Shown: positions 16,823-26,194 of the stretch, one piece after another | Position numbering within the stretch: the stretch's first letter is position 1 | Layout of the letters: each line of letters opens with the position of its first letter | NCBI RefSeq assembly: GCF_039543525.1 | Contig: NZ_BAABJX010000022.1 | Span: 1-64,000 of the forward strand | DNA length: 64,000 nt | Direction of reading: 5' to 3' | DNA from: Algivirga pacifica | GTDB lineage: Bacteria; Bacteroidota; Bacteroidia; Cytophagales; Flammeovirgaceae | Made by a program: the position numbers and the translations under genes | The notes under the pieces: generated by a model | Told to the model about the DNA's origin: nothing | The model's database searches: none | The model's input: the letters and a program-made list of their open reading frames with translations, nothing else

Positions 16823-18094
16823 ATGAATGTACTGGTTTTAGGCTCCGGCGGAAGGGAGCACACATTTGCTTGGAAAATTGCTCAAAGTCCGAAATTGTCC
16901 AAACTATTTGTTGCTCCAGGTAATGCTGGTACTGCAGCTATTGCGGAAAATGTCAACATAGGTGTCACTGATTTTGATGCTCTTGCAGATTTTGCTTTGG
17001 CACAGAAAATAGGACTAATTGTAGTTGGACCAGAGGCTCCTTTGGTAGAAGGAGTTGCGGATTATTTTGCTGAGCGAGCAGACCTTTCTCATATTACTAT
17101 TATTGGTCCTAAGAAAGCAGGAGCTCTACTAGAAGGAAGTAAGGATTTCTCTAAGCAATTCATGTTAAAGCATGGTGTTCCTACAGGAGCTGCAGAGACC
17201 TTTACTTTAGAGCAACTAGAAAATGGATATGCATTTCTAGAAAAACAAACGGCTCCTTATGTATTAAAAGCAGATGGTTTAGCAGCTGGTAAAGGAGTAA
17301 TCATTACAGAAGACCTTCAAGAGGCCAAGGACTCCCTAAAAGAAATGCTAGAAGGGAAGTTTGGAGATGCTAGTAGCCAAGTATTGATTGAACAATATCT
17401 ATCTGGTATTGAGCTTTCTGTTTTTGTTTTGACTGATGGAGAGAACTATATCACACTACCTTCTGCTAAAGATTACAAGCGTATTGGAGAAGGAGATACA
17501 GGCTTGAATACAGGAGGTATGGGAGCGATCTCACCAGTTCCTTTTGCAGATGATGCATTTATGCAAAAAGTAGACGAGCGTGTTGTTAAACCTACAGTAG
17601 AAGGATTGAAGAAAGACAATCTAGATTATGTTGGGTTTATCTTTATTGGCTTGATGAACTGTGATGGTGAGCCTTATGTTATTGAATATAACGTTCGCAT
17701 GGGAGACCCTGAAACGGAAGTAGTGATTCCTAGACTGGAAAGTGATCTACTAGAAATCTTCCAACTAGTGGGAAAGAAAGCTCTTTCAGAAGTTAAGCTT
17801 GAGGTAAAACCTGAAACAGCAACAACTGTTATGATGGTTTCTGGTGGCTATCCTGAAAGTTATGAAAAAGGAAAAACCATGGAAAGCATTGAGGAAGTAA
17901 CTGATGCTATTCCTTTCCACGCAGGTACTACCATTAATAATGATGGAAAAGTTGTTACAGCCGGTGGACGTGTAATCGCACTAACTGCATTTGGTGAGGA
18001 TATACAAGAGGCCTTGAAAAAGTCTTATAAAGCAGCCAATACGATTCAATTTGATGGACAGTACTTCCGTACTGATATTGGCTTTGACTTATAA
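16823..18094 (+). CDS. purD: Phosphoribosylamine--glycine ligase
   Basis: GAR synthetase, an ATP-grasp enzyme of de novo purine synthesis that couples phosphoribosylamine and glycine. The N-terminal VLVLGSGGREHTFAW, VGPEAPLVEG, the ATP-grasp LKADGLAAGKGVII and the substrate loop EYNVRMGDPETE are diagnostic. It has 423 residues, normal for PurD. purK follows after 30 bases, so both purine genes are probably cotranscribed. No near-consensus promoter is visible in the short gap after the recQ terminator. Confidence 0.96.
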   Translation: MNVLVLGSGGREHTFAWKIAQSPKLSKLFVAPGNAGTAAIAENVNIGVTDFDALADFALAQKIGLIVVGPEAPLVEGVADYFAERADLSHITIIGPKKAGALLEGSKDFSKQFMLKHGVPTGAAETFTLEQLENGYAFLEKQTAPYVLKADGLAAGKGVIITEDLQEAKDSLKEMLEGKFGDASSQVLIEQYLSGIELSVFVLTDGENYITLPSAKDYKRIGEGDTGLNTGGMGAISPVPFADDAFMQKVDERVVKPTVEGLKKDNLDYVGFIFIGLMNCDGEPYVIEYNVRMGDPETEVVIPRLESDLLEIFQLVGKKALSEVKLEVKPETATTVMMVSGGYPESYEKGKTMESIEEVTDAIPFHAGTTINNDGKVVTAGGRVIALTAFGEDIQEALKKSYKAANTIQFDGQYFRTDIGFDL

Positions 18095-18124
18095 ATTGAA
18101 AATAGAGTATTCAACATAATACGT

Positions 18125-19315
18125 ATGCAACAAGAAGCAGACAAGCAGTCCAAATTGGGCGTATTGGGAGGAGGACAACTAGGTAGGATGCTTATACAGG
18201 CAGGTATGAACCTTAATCTTCATACTAAGGTTCTTGACCCTGATGCTGAAGCACCTTGCCGTGATCTGGCAAGTGAATTTGTCGTAGGTTCGCTCACTGA
18301 TTATAAAACAGTGATTGAATTTGGACAAGATGTAGACACACTGACCATCGAGATCGAAAATGTCAATACGGATGCTTTGATGGATCTACAAAAGCAAGGC
18401 GTAAAAGTGTACCCTCAACCTGAGATTATTCGTATGATTCAGGACAAGCGTACACAAAAGCTTTTCTTCCGTGAACATAATATTCCTACGTCAGAGTTTT
18501 TCCTGACATCCAACAAGGAGGAACTTCAGGACTTCATACAGTTCTTGCCAGCCGTACATAAGATCGGTAAAGGAGGGTATGATGGAAAAGGAGTTATCAA
18601 ACTATCTAGTGAAGAAGATTTTGACAAAGCCTTTGATGCTCCTTCTGTATTGGAAAAACTGGTAGATATAGAGAAAGAAATCTCTATTATCATTGCCCGT
18701 ACCATTAAGGGAGAAGTAAAAGCATATCCTGCTGTAGAGCTAGTATATCACGATGCCAACTTGGTTGACTATTTGTTGGGTCCTGCAGCTATTTCTAATG
18801 AGGTTGCAGAGGAAGCTGAACGTATTGCTACTGACCTGGTGAACGAAATGGAGTTTGTAGGCTTATTGGCCGTAGAACTATTTGTTACCAAGTCAGGTAA
18901 AGTGTTGGTCAACGAAATTGCTCCTCGTACACATAATAGTGGACATCAAACCATAGAGGCTAATTATACCTCTCAATTTGAGCAACACTTGAGAGCTGTA
19001 CTGGAACTGCCTCTAGGAAGTACCCAGCTAAGAACACCATCAGCAATGGTGAATGTCTTAGGTGAAGAAGGGTACACTGGAATGGCTCACTATGAAGGTC
19101 TTTCAGAAGTCCTGGGTAAAGAGGGCGTATACATTCATCTCTATGGAAAAAAAATCACAAAGCCTAACCGTAAGATGGGGCACGTGACGATTATTGATGA
19201 AAACAAAGAGCAATTATTAGAAAAAGTTGACTTTGTAAAGAAAACGTTGAAAGTTATTTCTTTAGAGGATCAAGATGCTGATACTACGGAAGAGGTAACA
19301 GAAGATGATGAATAA
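18125..19315 (+). CDS. purK: 5-(carboxyamino)imidazole ribonucleotide synthase
   Basis: PurK converts AIR, bicarbonate and ATP to N5-CAIR in purine synthesis. It is an ATP-grasp protein, with the N-terminal GVLGGGQLGRMLIQAG, the ATP-grasp HKIGKGGYDGKGV and the C-terminal EIAPRTHNSGHQTIEA. Its 396 residues include an acidic tail (about the last 12 residues, TTEEVTEDDE) that other PurK proteins often lack. The partner PurE is not in the window. It follows purD and ends at a strong two-way terminator. Confidence 0.95.
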   Translation: MQQEADKQSKLGVLGGGQLGRMLIQAGMNLNLHTKVLDPDAEAPCRDLASEFVVGSLTDYKTVIEFGQDVDTLTIEIENVNTDALMDLQKQGVKVYPQPEIIRMIQDKRTQKLFFREHNIPTSEFFLTSNKEELQDFIQFLPAVHKIGKGGYDGKGVIKLSSEEDFDKAFDAPSVLEKLVDIEKEISIIIARTIKGEVKAYPAVELVYHDANLVDYLLGPAAISNEVAEEAERIATDLVNEMEFVGLLAVELFVTKSGKVLVNEIAPRTHNSGHQTIEANYTSQFEQHLRAVLELPLGSTQLRTPSAMVNVLGEEGYTGMAHYEGLSEVLGKEGVYIHLYGKKITKPNRKMGHVTIIDENKEQLLEKVDFVKKTLKVISLEDQDADTTEEVTEDDE

Positions 19316-19346
19316 ATCTCTTTGATCAAGACGAGACAAGTCATAA

Positions 19347-19372
19347 AAAAGGCTCCCAGATGGGAGCCTTTT
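19347..19372. terminator. Bidirectional terminator, purK / rhomboid
   Basis: AAAAGGCTCCC and GGGAGCCTTTT form an 11-base stem around loop AGAT, with A's before and T's after. It lies between converging genes and should end both. Confidence 0.88.
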
Positions 19373-19376
19373 ACTT

Positions 19377-20282
19377 TTAATTTTTTTTCTGACTAGCCTT
19401 AAAAAGAATTTCCTTTTCTTCCTGTGTGAGGTTTTCATATCCTCTTTCCGAGATCTTGTCAAGAATAGCATCCACCATTGCCTGATCTGGCTCGGAAGAT
19501 TTCTTGATGTTTGTTTTTCTTCCTCTATGAGTCACCTTAAATTTTCGACTAGGTTTATTCCAATTAGTTATCCAAGTTAAAAAGTTAGAAACCCAACTAC
19601 CTAAGTCAACTCCTTTCTTGAGAGATTTAACATAGATAAATCCTGTCAAGGCACCTCCAAGGTGGGCAATATGTCCTCCAAAGTTATCTCCTCCGCCTAA
19701 AGAGATTACGTTCATAAATATGTAAGCTAGTGCCAGGTATACAATCTTTACAGGTCCAATGAATAATAAATTCATTCTATAATCTGGAGCTACTGTAGCC
19801 GCTCCTACAATAATTGCGTAGACACAAGCTGATGCACCAATCAATCCAATCATTGGAGGGGCAATAGGGTTCTGCATAAAAGAGCTTGCGAAGTAGGCAA
19901 TCATATAAATCAAACCTCCCGCTAAACCTCCTAATACATAGATATCCACCAACTTTTTATTGCCTAAATATTCCATGAAAATGACCCCAAACCAATATAA
20001 CCCCAACATATTGAAAACAATGTGCAGGAAATGTGAAAGGCTATGCGTAAAAAAGTAAGTCACCAAGGTCCAGGGTTTAGTGATAAACTCCAGAAATGAA
20101 GATGGCAAGGCGATGTACTCCAGTATATAGCGCTCAAAGGCATAAGGCCCCACAGCGTACCTTAATACCAGAGAAAGAATACTCATTGCGACAAACGCAA
20201 CCACATTAATAATAATTAGCCTTGGAAGGCTATTATTCGGCTTATTCCATGTGGTTTTAAAATCTCTGACAAAGCTGTTCAT
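19377..20282 (-). CDS. Rhomboid intramembrane serine protease (1)
   Basis: Polytopic protease that cuts transmembrane substrates. The catalytic pair is visible: Ser in LIGASACVY (about residue 150) and His in GGHIAHLGGAL (about 204), with the oxyanion-side HIVFNM motif earlier. Six hydrophobic segments cover about residues 20-220. A basic cytoplasmic tail of about 80 residues contains FKVTHRGRKTN and DAILDKISERGYENLTQEEK; this short helical motif is common at the C-terminus of Bacteroidota rhomboids. It has 301 residues. It is encoded downstream of a second rhomboid gene on the same strand, 137 bases apart. Substrates are unknown. Confidence 0.9.
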   Translation of the reverse strand: MNSFVRDFKTTWNKPNNSLPRLIIINVVAFVAMSILSLVLRYAVGPYAFERYILEYIALPSSFLEFITKPWTLVTYFFTHSLSHFLHIVFNMLGLYWFGVIFMEYLGNKKLVDIYVLGGLAGGLIYMIAYFASSFMQNPIAPPMIGLIGASACVYAIIVGAATVAPDYRMNLLFIGPVKIVYLALAYIFMNVISLGGGDNFGGHIAHLGGALTGFIYVKSLKKGVDLGSWVSNFLTWITNWNKPSRKFKVTHRGRKTNIKKSSEPDQAMVDAILDKISERGYENLTQEEKEILFKASQKKN

Positions 20283-20419
20283 TGGACTTGTGTGTTAGTA
20301 TTTTCTAATTAAACCGCATATTAAACTTATTTGTTATTTATCGGCTGAGAAGAAAGGGTATATGACAAACCTTTTCGAAAGAAGATAAGTATTCCTTTTA
20401 GTAGAAACAATGTATTTTT

Positions 20420-21229
20420 CTAATACAACGCTTTCATCCCCCACTTTTTCAACAGTAAAAAAGCAAATAACATCCCTCCAAGGTGAGCCAAATGTGCTAC
20501 GTTATCCCCTGGTGTTCGTTGTAATTCTCCATAAATTTCAAATAAAGCATAGGCCCCCACTAAGTACTTTGCCTTAATTGGAATAGGAGGAAATAACAAC
20601 ATTAACTTAGCATTGGGAAATAAATATCCAAAAGCCAACAAAATACCATAAACAGCTCCTGAAGCTCCCATCATAGGTATATTCAACTTAAAATAAGTCA
20701 AATCATTCACAATCTGTCTACCCTGCCCAATCAATACAGAACTTTCAGGGTTTTGATCAAATGCTCCTGCAAATTCTTTCACCGCTTGTTGGTACTCAAA
20801 TCGGAAACCAGAGATCCCTCCTACTCCCTCTCGTATAAAATTCCCGAAAGTCTCAGGAGATGGAGAGTTTAAATAAAGCTCTGCCAATTGCTCTAGTTGA
20901 AACTTGTCATAATAGTCCAGTGCAGCGAACATAGCACCCCCGCCCAGTCCAGCAACAGCATACATCAATAAAAATCGTTTTTGACCTAACGTACGTTCTA
21001 GCATAGGACCAAAAATAAAGAGTGCAAACATATTCCCTAACAAGTGCCCAAAGTCTGCATGTACAAACATATAGGTAATCACCTGAAATGGTTTAAAGCT
21101 CTCAGAGTGTATATAATGGTAACTAAATAAATCACGGATTGGTATGATATCAAATTGCTGTACAACAAATATCGCAATATTGATGATCAACAGATTCTTA
21201 ACAACAGGGGTAATATTAAATCCTAGCAT
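20420..21229 (-). CDS. Rhomboid intramembrane serine protease (2)
   Basis: Second rhomboid protease. The signature residues are HADFGHLLGN near residue 58, the catalytic Ser in MMGASGAVYG (about 184) and the His in NVAHLAHLGG (about 245). Between the third helix and the Ser helix lies an unusually long polar stretch of about 85 residues (from LDYYDKFQ to LNIP), probably outside the membrane. Unlike its neighbour it lacks a long C-terminal tail. At 269 residues it appears complete. It lies between recJ and the other rhomboid gene on the minus strand. Confidence 0.9.
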   Translation of the reverse strand: MLGFNITPVVKNLLIINIAIFVVQQFDIIPIRDLFSYHYIHSESFKPFQVITYMFVHADFGHLLGNMFALFIFGPMLERTLGQKRFLLMYAVAGLGGGAMFAALDYYDKFQLEQLAELYLNSPSPETFGNFIREGVGGISGFRFEYQQAVKEFAGAFDQNPESSVLIGQGRQIVNDLTYFKLNIPMMGASGAVYGILLAFGYLFPNAKLMLLFPPIPIKAKYLVGAYALFEIYGELQRTPGDNVAHLAHLGGMLFAFLLLKKWGMKALY

Positions 21230-21265
21230 AAATTATTTATTCTGTAAGTTCTTCTAAAAATATCA

Positions 21266-21291
21266 CTGTAAGTCTATACAAAGACTTACAG
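21266..21291 (-). terminator. Perfect hairpin between recJ and rhomboid 2
   Basis: CTGTAAGTCT pairs exactly with AGACTTACAG around a 6-base loop. It lies just after the recJ stop on the minus strand. The T tract on that strand begins only a few bases later and is interrupted, so termination may be partial. Confidence 0.5.
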
Positions 21292-21320
21292 ATTAAGTCC
21301 TTCTTTCCATGGTGAGAGGG

Positions 21321-23039
21321 TTATCCTACCCTTTCAGTACTCCTGATATCCTTTACCTTCAATTGAAAATAACGATGAGGCCCATAATGATAAGCTTGAA
21401 TACTATAAGCCATATCAAACTCCCGACCACTCTTCAAAAATGACAAAACGTCAGGGTTAGCTTGATAAGACACTGCCTCAAAGCGATGTAAGCGTCCTTT
21501 TTGACGTACCGTGAACTTCATGTACCTTTCTTTCAATATACGTACTTCACCAGATACAGTTAGTCCTCTAGAAAAAAAAACTGCTTGTTTATGTTCTGGT
21601 CCCCAAGGTCGAAGTACTTCTAGTAACTCATAAAGCTCTAATGTGATTTCATCTAAGTGTAATTCAAGGTCTAATAATAAAGATTGCGCTGTCAATCTAT
21701 CTGTTTGATGAACTCTTTCTATAGAAAGTGAGGCCATAAAACACTGCTCAAATACCTCTCTATGGTCAGCAGCTAACTGTAGTCCTGCCGCTTGAGCATG
21801 CCCTCCAAACTGTTGTAAAGTACCCTCACAGGTCTGCAGTATATTATATAAATTGATTTGATTAGCAGAACGGGCAGAACCTATAATCACTTCTTCTTTC
21901 TGTGTTAGTAATACGACAGGCTCCTGTACTTTCTCCGCACACCGGGAGGCGACAATTCCCAATACGGCTGCATGCCAATTCTTATTATAAAACACTCTGG
22001 TATCCGGTGCTGTTTTCAACAAAGTGAAAACCTCTTGTTCTACGGCTTCCTGTTCTACTTTTCTCTGTTGATTTAGCCACTCCAATTCTATCAATATATC
22101 GCTTACCTCCTGTTGCTCATCTGTAACCAGCAAGGATACAGACAAAGTCGCATTGGCCATACGTCCCGCTGCATTTAAACGTGGACCTATTTTAAAGACT
22201 AAATCCGATATGCTTATGGATTGTTGAAACTTTCCCACCCGTTTCAGCAAGCCTATTAATCCCTCTTTTGTGGTACTTCTTAGTTGTCTTAACCCCTCTC
22301 TGGCAAGAATACGGTTTTCTCCTTTCATAGGAACTATATCACAAGCAATACTCAGTACCAATAAATCCAGTTGCTCATACAAATGGTCTTCTGGCACCTC
22401 CATATAATCACAGAAAGCTTGTAATAATTTATACCCTACCCCTGCGCCCGAAAGCTCCTTAAAAGGATAAGTACAACCTGCTTGTTTAGGGTTCAATAAA
22501 GCATAAGCCTCCGGAATATCCCCTGTCACTTGATGATGATCACATATAATCACATCGATTCCCATGTGTTGTGCCATCTCTACCTCCTTTACTGCCGTTG
22601 TACCACAATCAAACGTTACAATCAGTCCACAGCCATGCTCTTTGGCAAACTGTACCCCCAATTCAGAAAGTCCATAACCTTCCACATAACGATCAGGTAA
22701 ATAATAGACATAATGGGGATAAACATCCTTGAAGAATCGAATATACATACTCACTGCCGATACGCCATCCACATCATAATCTCCATAGAAAAGAATCCGC
22801 TCTTCCTCCTCTATTGCCTGCACCAAACGCTCAACAGCCTTTTCCATATTTTTCATCAAGAGAGGGCTATGAAGACGATCCATTCCTCCATATAAAAATG
22901 TCTCAGCAGTATCAACAGTAATCCCCTTTGACTGTAACAAAGGCATCAAGGATAATGGGATTTTATGATCGAGACAAAATTGTTCCAATAATTGATCTGC
23001 AGATGTTTCTATTCGTCTCCACTGGTACTTGGAATTCAT
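21321..23039 (-). CDS. recJ: Single-stranded-DNA exonuclease RecJ
   Basis: 5'-3' single-strand exonuclease of recombination and mismatch repair. The DHH-family motifs are present: DYDVDGVSA, VTFDCGTT and IICDHHQ in the first domain, and the DHHA1-type GSARS and FGGHAQAAG in the second. The C-terminal OB-like part (VLRPWGPEHKQAVFF, then EVRILKERYMKFTVRQ) is typical. I start it at ATG 23039 (MNSKYQWRR), giving 572 residues; the longer reading from 23090 adds a hydrophobic stretch not expected in this cytoplasmic enzyme. It is upstream of the rhomboid genes on the same strand. Confidence 0.93.
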   Translation of the reverse strand: MNSKYQWRRIETSADQLLEQFCLDHKIPLSLMPLLQSKGITVDTAETFLYGGMDRLHSPLLMKNMEKAVERLVQAIEEEERILFYGDYDVDGVSAVSMYIRFFKDVYPHYVYYLPDRYVEGYGLSELGVQFAKEHGCGLIVTFDCGTTAVKEVEMAQHMGIDVIICDHHQVTGDIPEAYALLNPKQAGCTYPFKELSGAGVGYKLLQAFCDYMEVPEDHLYEQLDLLVLSIACDIVPMKGENRILAREGLRQLRSTTKEGLIGLLKRVGKFQQSISISDLVFKIGPRLNAAGRMANATLSVSLLVTDEQQEVSDILIELEWLNQQRKVEQEAVEQEVFTLLKTAPDTRVFYNKNWHAAVLGIVASRCAEKVQEPVVLLTQKEEVIIGSARSANQINLYNILQTCEGTLQQFGGHAQAAGLQLAADHREVFEQCFMASLSIERVHQTDRLTAQSLLLDLELHLDEITLELYELLEVLRPWGPEHKQAVFFSRGLTVSGEVRILKERYMKFTVRQKGRLHRFEAVSYQANPDVLSFLKSGREFDMAYSIQAYHYGPHRYFQLKVKDIRSTERVG

Positions 23040-23155
23040 GAATACGATTGATTTGGTGGGAATAATAAAAAAGAAGCTGTCACATAACAATTATGAAACA
23101 GCCTCCTATCCAATAAACACTCGGTCTATTTTATTTCTTATGTACCTTCAACTTC

Positions 23156-23647
23156 TTAAAACAAATGTCCAGATACCACGCCTTCTCTCAATAGAAGGTT
23201 GAAGATCAACACACCTGTGACCGTCCCTACCAAAATTCCCAAAATAAAGGTAATCGTATTATTCATAGATCCTTCAGAAGAAGAGTGTATCGCCTGTATC
23301 TCTTCCTTTACCTCTTCTGGTAATTTGTCCTCCAGCATCAGAAGGCTTTTTTCTTTCTCCCGAATTTCTGTTTGAAGATTTACGAGTAGTTCTTCTTTTT
23401 CCCTTACTTCCTGTTCTTTTACCAAAACACGGTGCTCAAAAACATTGAGCAGTTTATCTGCATTCGCTTTAGACGTTTTTAGCTCATCAAACAAATAGCG
23501 TACTTTTTCTTCCTCGGTAATGTAACGTTTTCGTCTTCCCTTCAATAGAAAAAACAGCATACCTGCTGTGGTTAATACAAAAAAGGCAGCCCAGAAATAG
23601 AAATATTGTTGCAAATGAAAAATAACCTGATACCAAGCGTCGTTCAT
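23156..23647 (-). CDS. Membrane-anchored coiled-coil protein, unknown
   Basis: 163 residues that I do not recognise. An N-terminal helix (about residues 17-34, FWAAFFVLTTAGMLFFLL) is followed by a basic stretch KGRRKRY. A charged coiled coil spans about 40-120. A second hydrophobic helix (about 133-155, ITFILGILVGTVTGVLIF) ends the protein. The layout suggests a two-anchor membrane protein with a cytoplasmic helical loop. It precedes recJ by about 116 bases on the same strand. No function can be given. Confidence 0.6.
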   Translation of the reverse strand: MNDAWYQVIFHLQQYFYFWAAFFVLTTAGMLFFLLKGRRKRYITEEEKVRYLFDELKTSKANADKLLNVFEHRVLVKEQEVREKEELLVNLQTEIREKEKSLLMLEDKLPEEVKEEIQAIHSSSEGSMNNTITFILGILVGTVTGVLIFNLLLREGVVSGHLF

Positions 23648-23804
23648 CGGTTCTCTTGTTTAGTCTTTAAATGGTTCTCTCGTCGACTAGCTTTCAATAG
23701 TCTAAATATATATTAGGAAAAGAGGACTTTCCCAATTCACCGTTAATGTAACCATTCTTGATGAATTTGCATAAAGGCAGGTTTGGAATAGTTTAGATAA
23801 AGAA

Positions 23805-24133
23805 ACATGAATCATCCTGTATTAACAAATGACTTAGTTTTCTGAGAATTCATCACTTTACAGCTATTTTACAAGCCCTTTATAAGCTTCTTCATTTTTT
23901 CCTTGATGAAAAAACGAAGCAAAAAAATCAAGGCTTTAAAGAATTTGCCTAATTTTTTATCGCAAAAGCTAAAAATTCCAAACTCGCTGCGCTCAGACAA
24001 TGGAATTTTCTTAACGCTTTCACAATTAAAAATCTTAACGGCAATTCTTCAAGGCCATTTTTAAATATATAAAGGTACTTTTTTAAACAAAAAATAAGTT
24101 ATCCCTTAAATGTTAATATGGGATGACTCATAT
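23805..24133 (+). repeat. Interspersed hairpin element, copy 1
   Basis: First of three copies of a 329-343 base noncoding element. The left end (ACATGAATCATCC) is the inverse of the right end (GGATGACTCATAT here, GGATGATTCATGT in the others). An internal imperfect stem of about 50-55 bases runs from GGCTTTAAAGAATTTGCC to GGCAATTCTTCAAGGCC around a loop with CTCGCTGCGCTCA. It ends nine bases before the stop codon of the minus-strand ABC exporter. The rest of 23648-24142 shows nothing else. No protein is encoded; it looks like a MITE-type element. Confidence 0.85.
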
Positions 24134-24142
24134 TTCATCTCC

Positions 24143-25936
24143 TTACTCCTCCGAAGTTTCTACATCAGACTTGATTTGCTTTTCGTAAAGGTCCTTATAA
24201 AAGCCATTGGCTTTCATCAACTCCTCATGAGACCCCATTTCAACTACCTCTCCATCATTAAGGAAGATAATCTTATCCGCTAATTTGGCCGAAGATACCC
24301 TATGGGAGATAATGATACTCGTACGGTCTTTCATAATTCCCTTGAGGTTATTTAGAATAGCATTTTCCGTATTGGTATCTACTGCCGATAAACTATCATC
24401 AAGAATCAAAATCTTAGGTTTTCTAATCAATGCTCTTGCAATAGATGTTCTTTGCTTTTGACCACCAGAAAGGGTTATTCCTCTCTCTCCTACCATCGTA
24501 CTTAAGCCTTTATCAAAACGCTTAATGTTCTCCCAAAGGTCAGCATCCTTCGCCGCCTGAATGATTTCCTCCTCCGATGCATCATTCTTACCAAAAGCAA
24601 TATTGTTCTTTACGGTATCAGAGAACAAAAATACATCTTGTGGCACATACCCTATCTGATTTCTGATATGGGCGATATCATAGGATTTGATGTCCTTGCC
24701 ATCAATCAACACTTTTCCATCAGTGGGGTCATACATCCTACAAACTAAGTTGGCAATAGTACTTTTTCCAGCTCCTGTTGTTCCTAACAAGGCCAATGTT
24801 TCTCCAGCTCCTACTTCAAAAGACACTTTCCTCACGGCTTTAATTCCTGAATCAGGGTAAACCAAACTCACACTATCAAATTGTATACTTCCCTGTACAG
24901 GATGTTTCAACTGTTCCGTAGAAACAATATCATTTTCTGTTTGTAAAAACTGATTGATTCGCTTTTGAGAAGCTGCCGCACGCTGTACAATACTCGTCAC
25001 CCACCCCAAAGAAGTCACAGGCCAGGTTAATAGATTGACATACATGATAAACTCTGCGATGTTTCCAGCTGTAATACTTCCCTTAGCCACTTCTATTCCT
25101 CCTACATATACTGTCAGAATCGTACTCAGGCCAATTAAGGAAAGCATCAAAGGATAAAACAGTGCATTCACCTTCGAAAGTTTAAGCTGTTTATCTTTGT
25201 AATCATTAGCCGCATCATCAAACATACGAGCATTGTCTGATTCCCGAATAAATGCCTTGATCACACGAATCCCGGAAAAGGCTTCTTGCACAAACGTAGA
25301 CATATTCGATAAACTCTCTTGTATATCCTCTGAACGCTTATTGATCAAGTTATTTACGTAGTAAATACTGATCGACAACAAAGGCAATGGCAATAATGCC
25401 CATAGCGTGAGGTTCACATTCACAGACAGCATGTAGCCAATCACCAATATACAAGATACCGTTAGGTTCATTCCGTACATCATCGCAGGCCCCAAGTACA
25501 TTCTCACCTTTCCTACATCTTCAGAAATACGAGCCATCAAATCTCCAGTATTATTACGACGGTAAAAACTCAATGGTAGTGACTGATAATGCTGAAAAAG
25601 GTCATTCTTCATATCATACTCAATCTTTCGGGACATGACGATCACCGTTTGTCTCATGAAAAACAGGAAGACACCTCTCATCAAAGCCATTGCTACAATC
25701 AATAACCCATAGAAAAATACTGTCTGGTAAAAGTCACTTCGAAAAGCTTCCTGCAAACTACTTCCATCAAAAATATTATAGGTGTCAATAGAATCAATCA
25801 CCAAGTTAAGGGCATGTCGTACCATTTGTGCTGGCACAATGGCAAAGATATTTGCCAACACGACAAATAGGACCCCTGACAATAGCATCCCTTTGTATTT
25901 GTATAGATATTTATTTAGATATTTAAGCTCTTTCAT
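24143..25936 (-). CDS. ABC exporter, fused permease and ATPase (MsbA-like)
   Basis: Half-transporter of the ABC-B export type, expected to work as a homodimer moving lipids or other hydrophobic compounds outward. Six transmembrane helices occupy about residues 15-310, with the coupling helix region FMYYGMNL and SFYRRNNTGDLMARI. The ATPase half has Walker A GTTGAGKST, Q-loop YVPQDVFLFS, signature LSGGQKQR, Walker B ILILDDSLS and H-loop ISHR. Its 597 residues are the full family length. A promoter-like site lies 45 bases upstream at 25981. Which substrate it moves cannot be read here. Confidence 0.9.
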   Translation of the reverse strand: MKELKYLNKYLYKYKGMLLSGVLFVVLANIFAIVPAQMVRHALNLVIDSIDTYNIFDGSSLQEAFRSDFYQTVFFYGLLIVAMALMRGVFLFFMRQTVIVMSRKIEYDMKNDLFQHYQSLPLSFYRRNNTGDLMARISEDVGKVRMYLGPAMMYGMNLTVSCILVIGYMLSVNVNLTLWALLPLPLLSISIYYVNNLINKRSEDIQESLSNMSTFVQEAFSGIRVIKAFIRESDNARMFDDAANDYKDKQLKLSKVNALFYPLMLSLIGLSTILTVYVGGIEVAKGSITAGNIAEFIMYVNLLTWPVTSLGWVTSIVQRAAASQKRINQFLQTENDIVSTEQLKHPVQGSIQFDSVSLVYPDSGIKAVRKVSFEVGAGETLALLGTTGAGKSTIANLVCRMYDPTDGKVLIDGKDIKSYDIAHIRNQIGYVPQDVFLFSDTVKNNIAFGKNDASEEEIIQAAKDADLWENIKRFDKGLSTMVGERGITLSGGQKQRTSIARALIRKPKILILDDSLSAVDTNTENAILNNLKGIMKDRTSIIISHRVSSAKLADKIIFLNDGEVVEMGSHEELMKANGFYKDLYEKQIKSDVETSEE

Positions 25937-25980
25937 AAGATATGTTTTCTACAACTGATTGTCTCGCACACACTACCGCA

Positions 25981-25988
25981 CAAAGGTA
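25981..25988 (-). promoter_or_regulatory. -7 element for the ABC exporter
   Basis: Minus-strand TACCTTTG, a perfect match to TAnnTTTG and identical to the -7 of P1 and P2, 45 bases before the start at 25936. No TTTG is seen at the -33 distance. Confidence 0.5.
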
Positions 25989-26194
25989 AGAAAAAGGGAA
26001 TAAGTAGTGGACACCTATGTACAGGTATTGCACTTTACCTTCTTTGTTTTACAATATTCGCCCATTGTATTTTGTGGTCGATTTTTTGTACTATATCAAT
26101 TCAAAAAGTATAAGATACCATTGAATCAAAAGAGGTAATGGATTAAACACTTATCTCCAATGAACAATTGTTACGTTTTAAATTAACCAAAGTA

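Noticed and set aside
23805..24133. Hairpin element as a decayed transposase gene
   Set aside because: All frames are broken by many stops in every copy, and none gives transposase-like residues.
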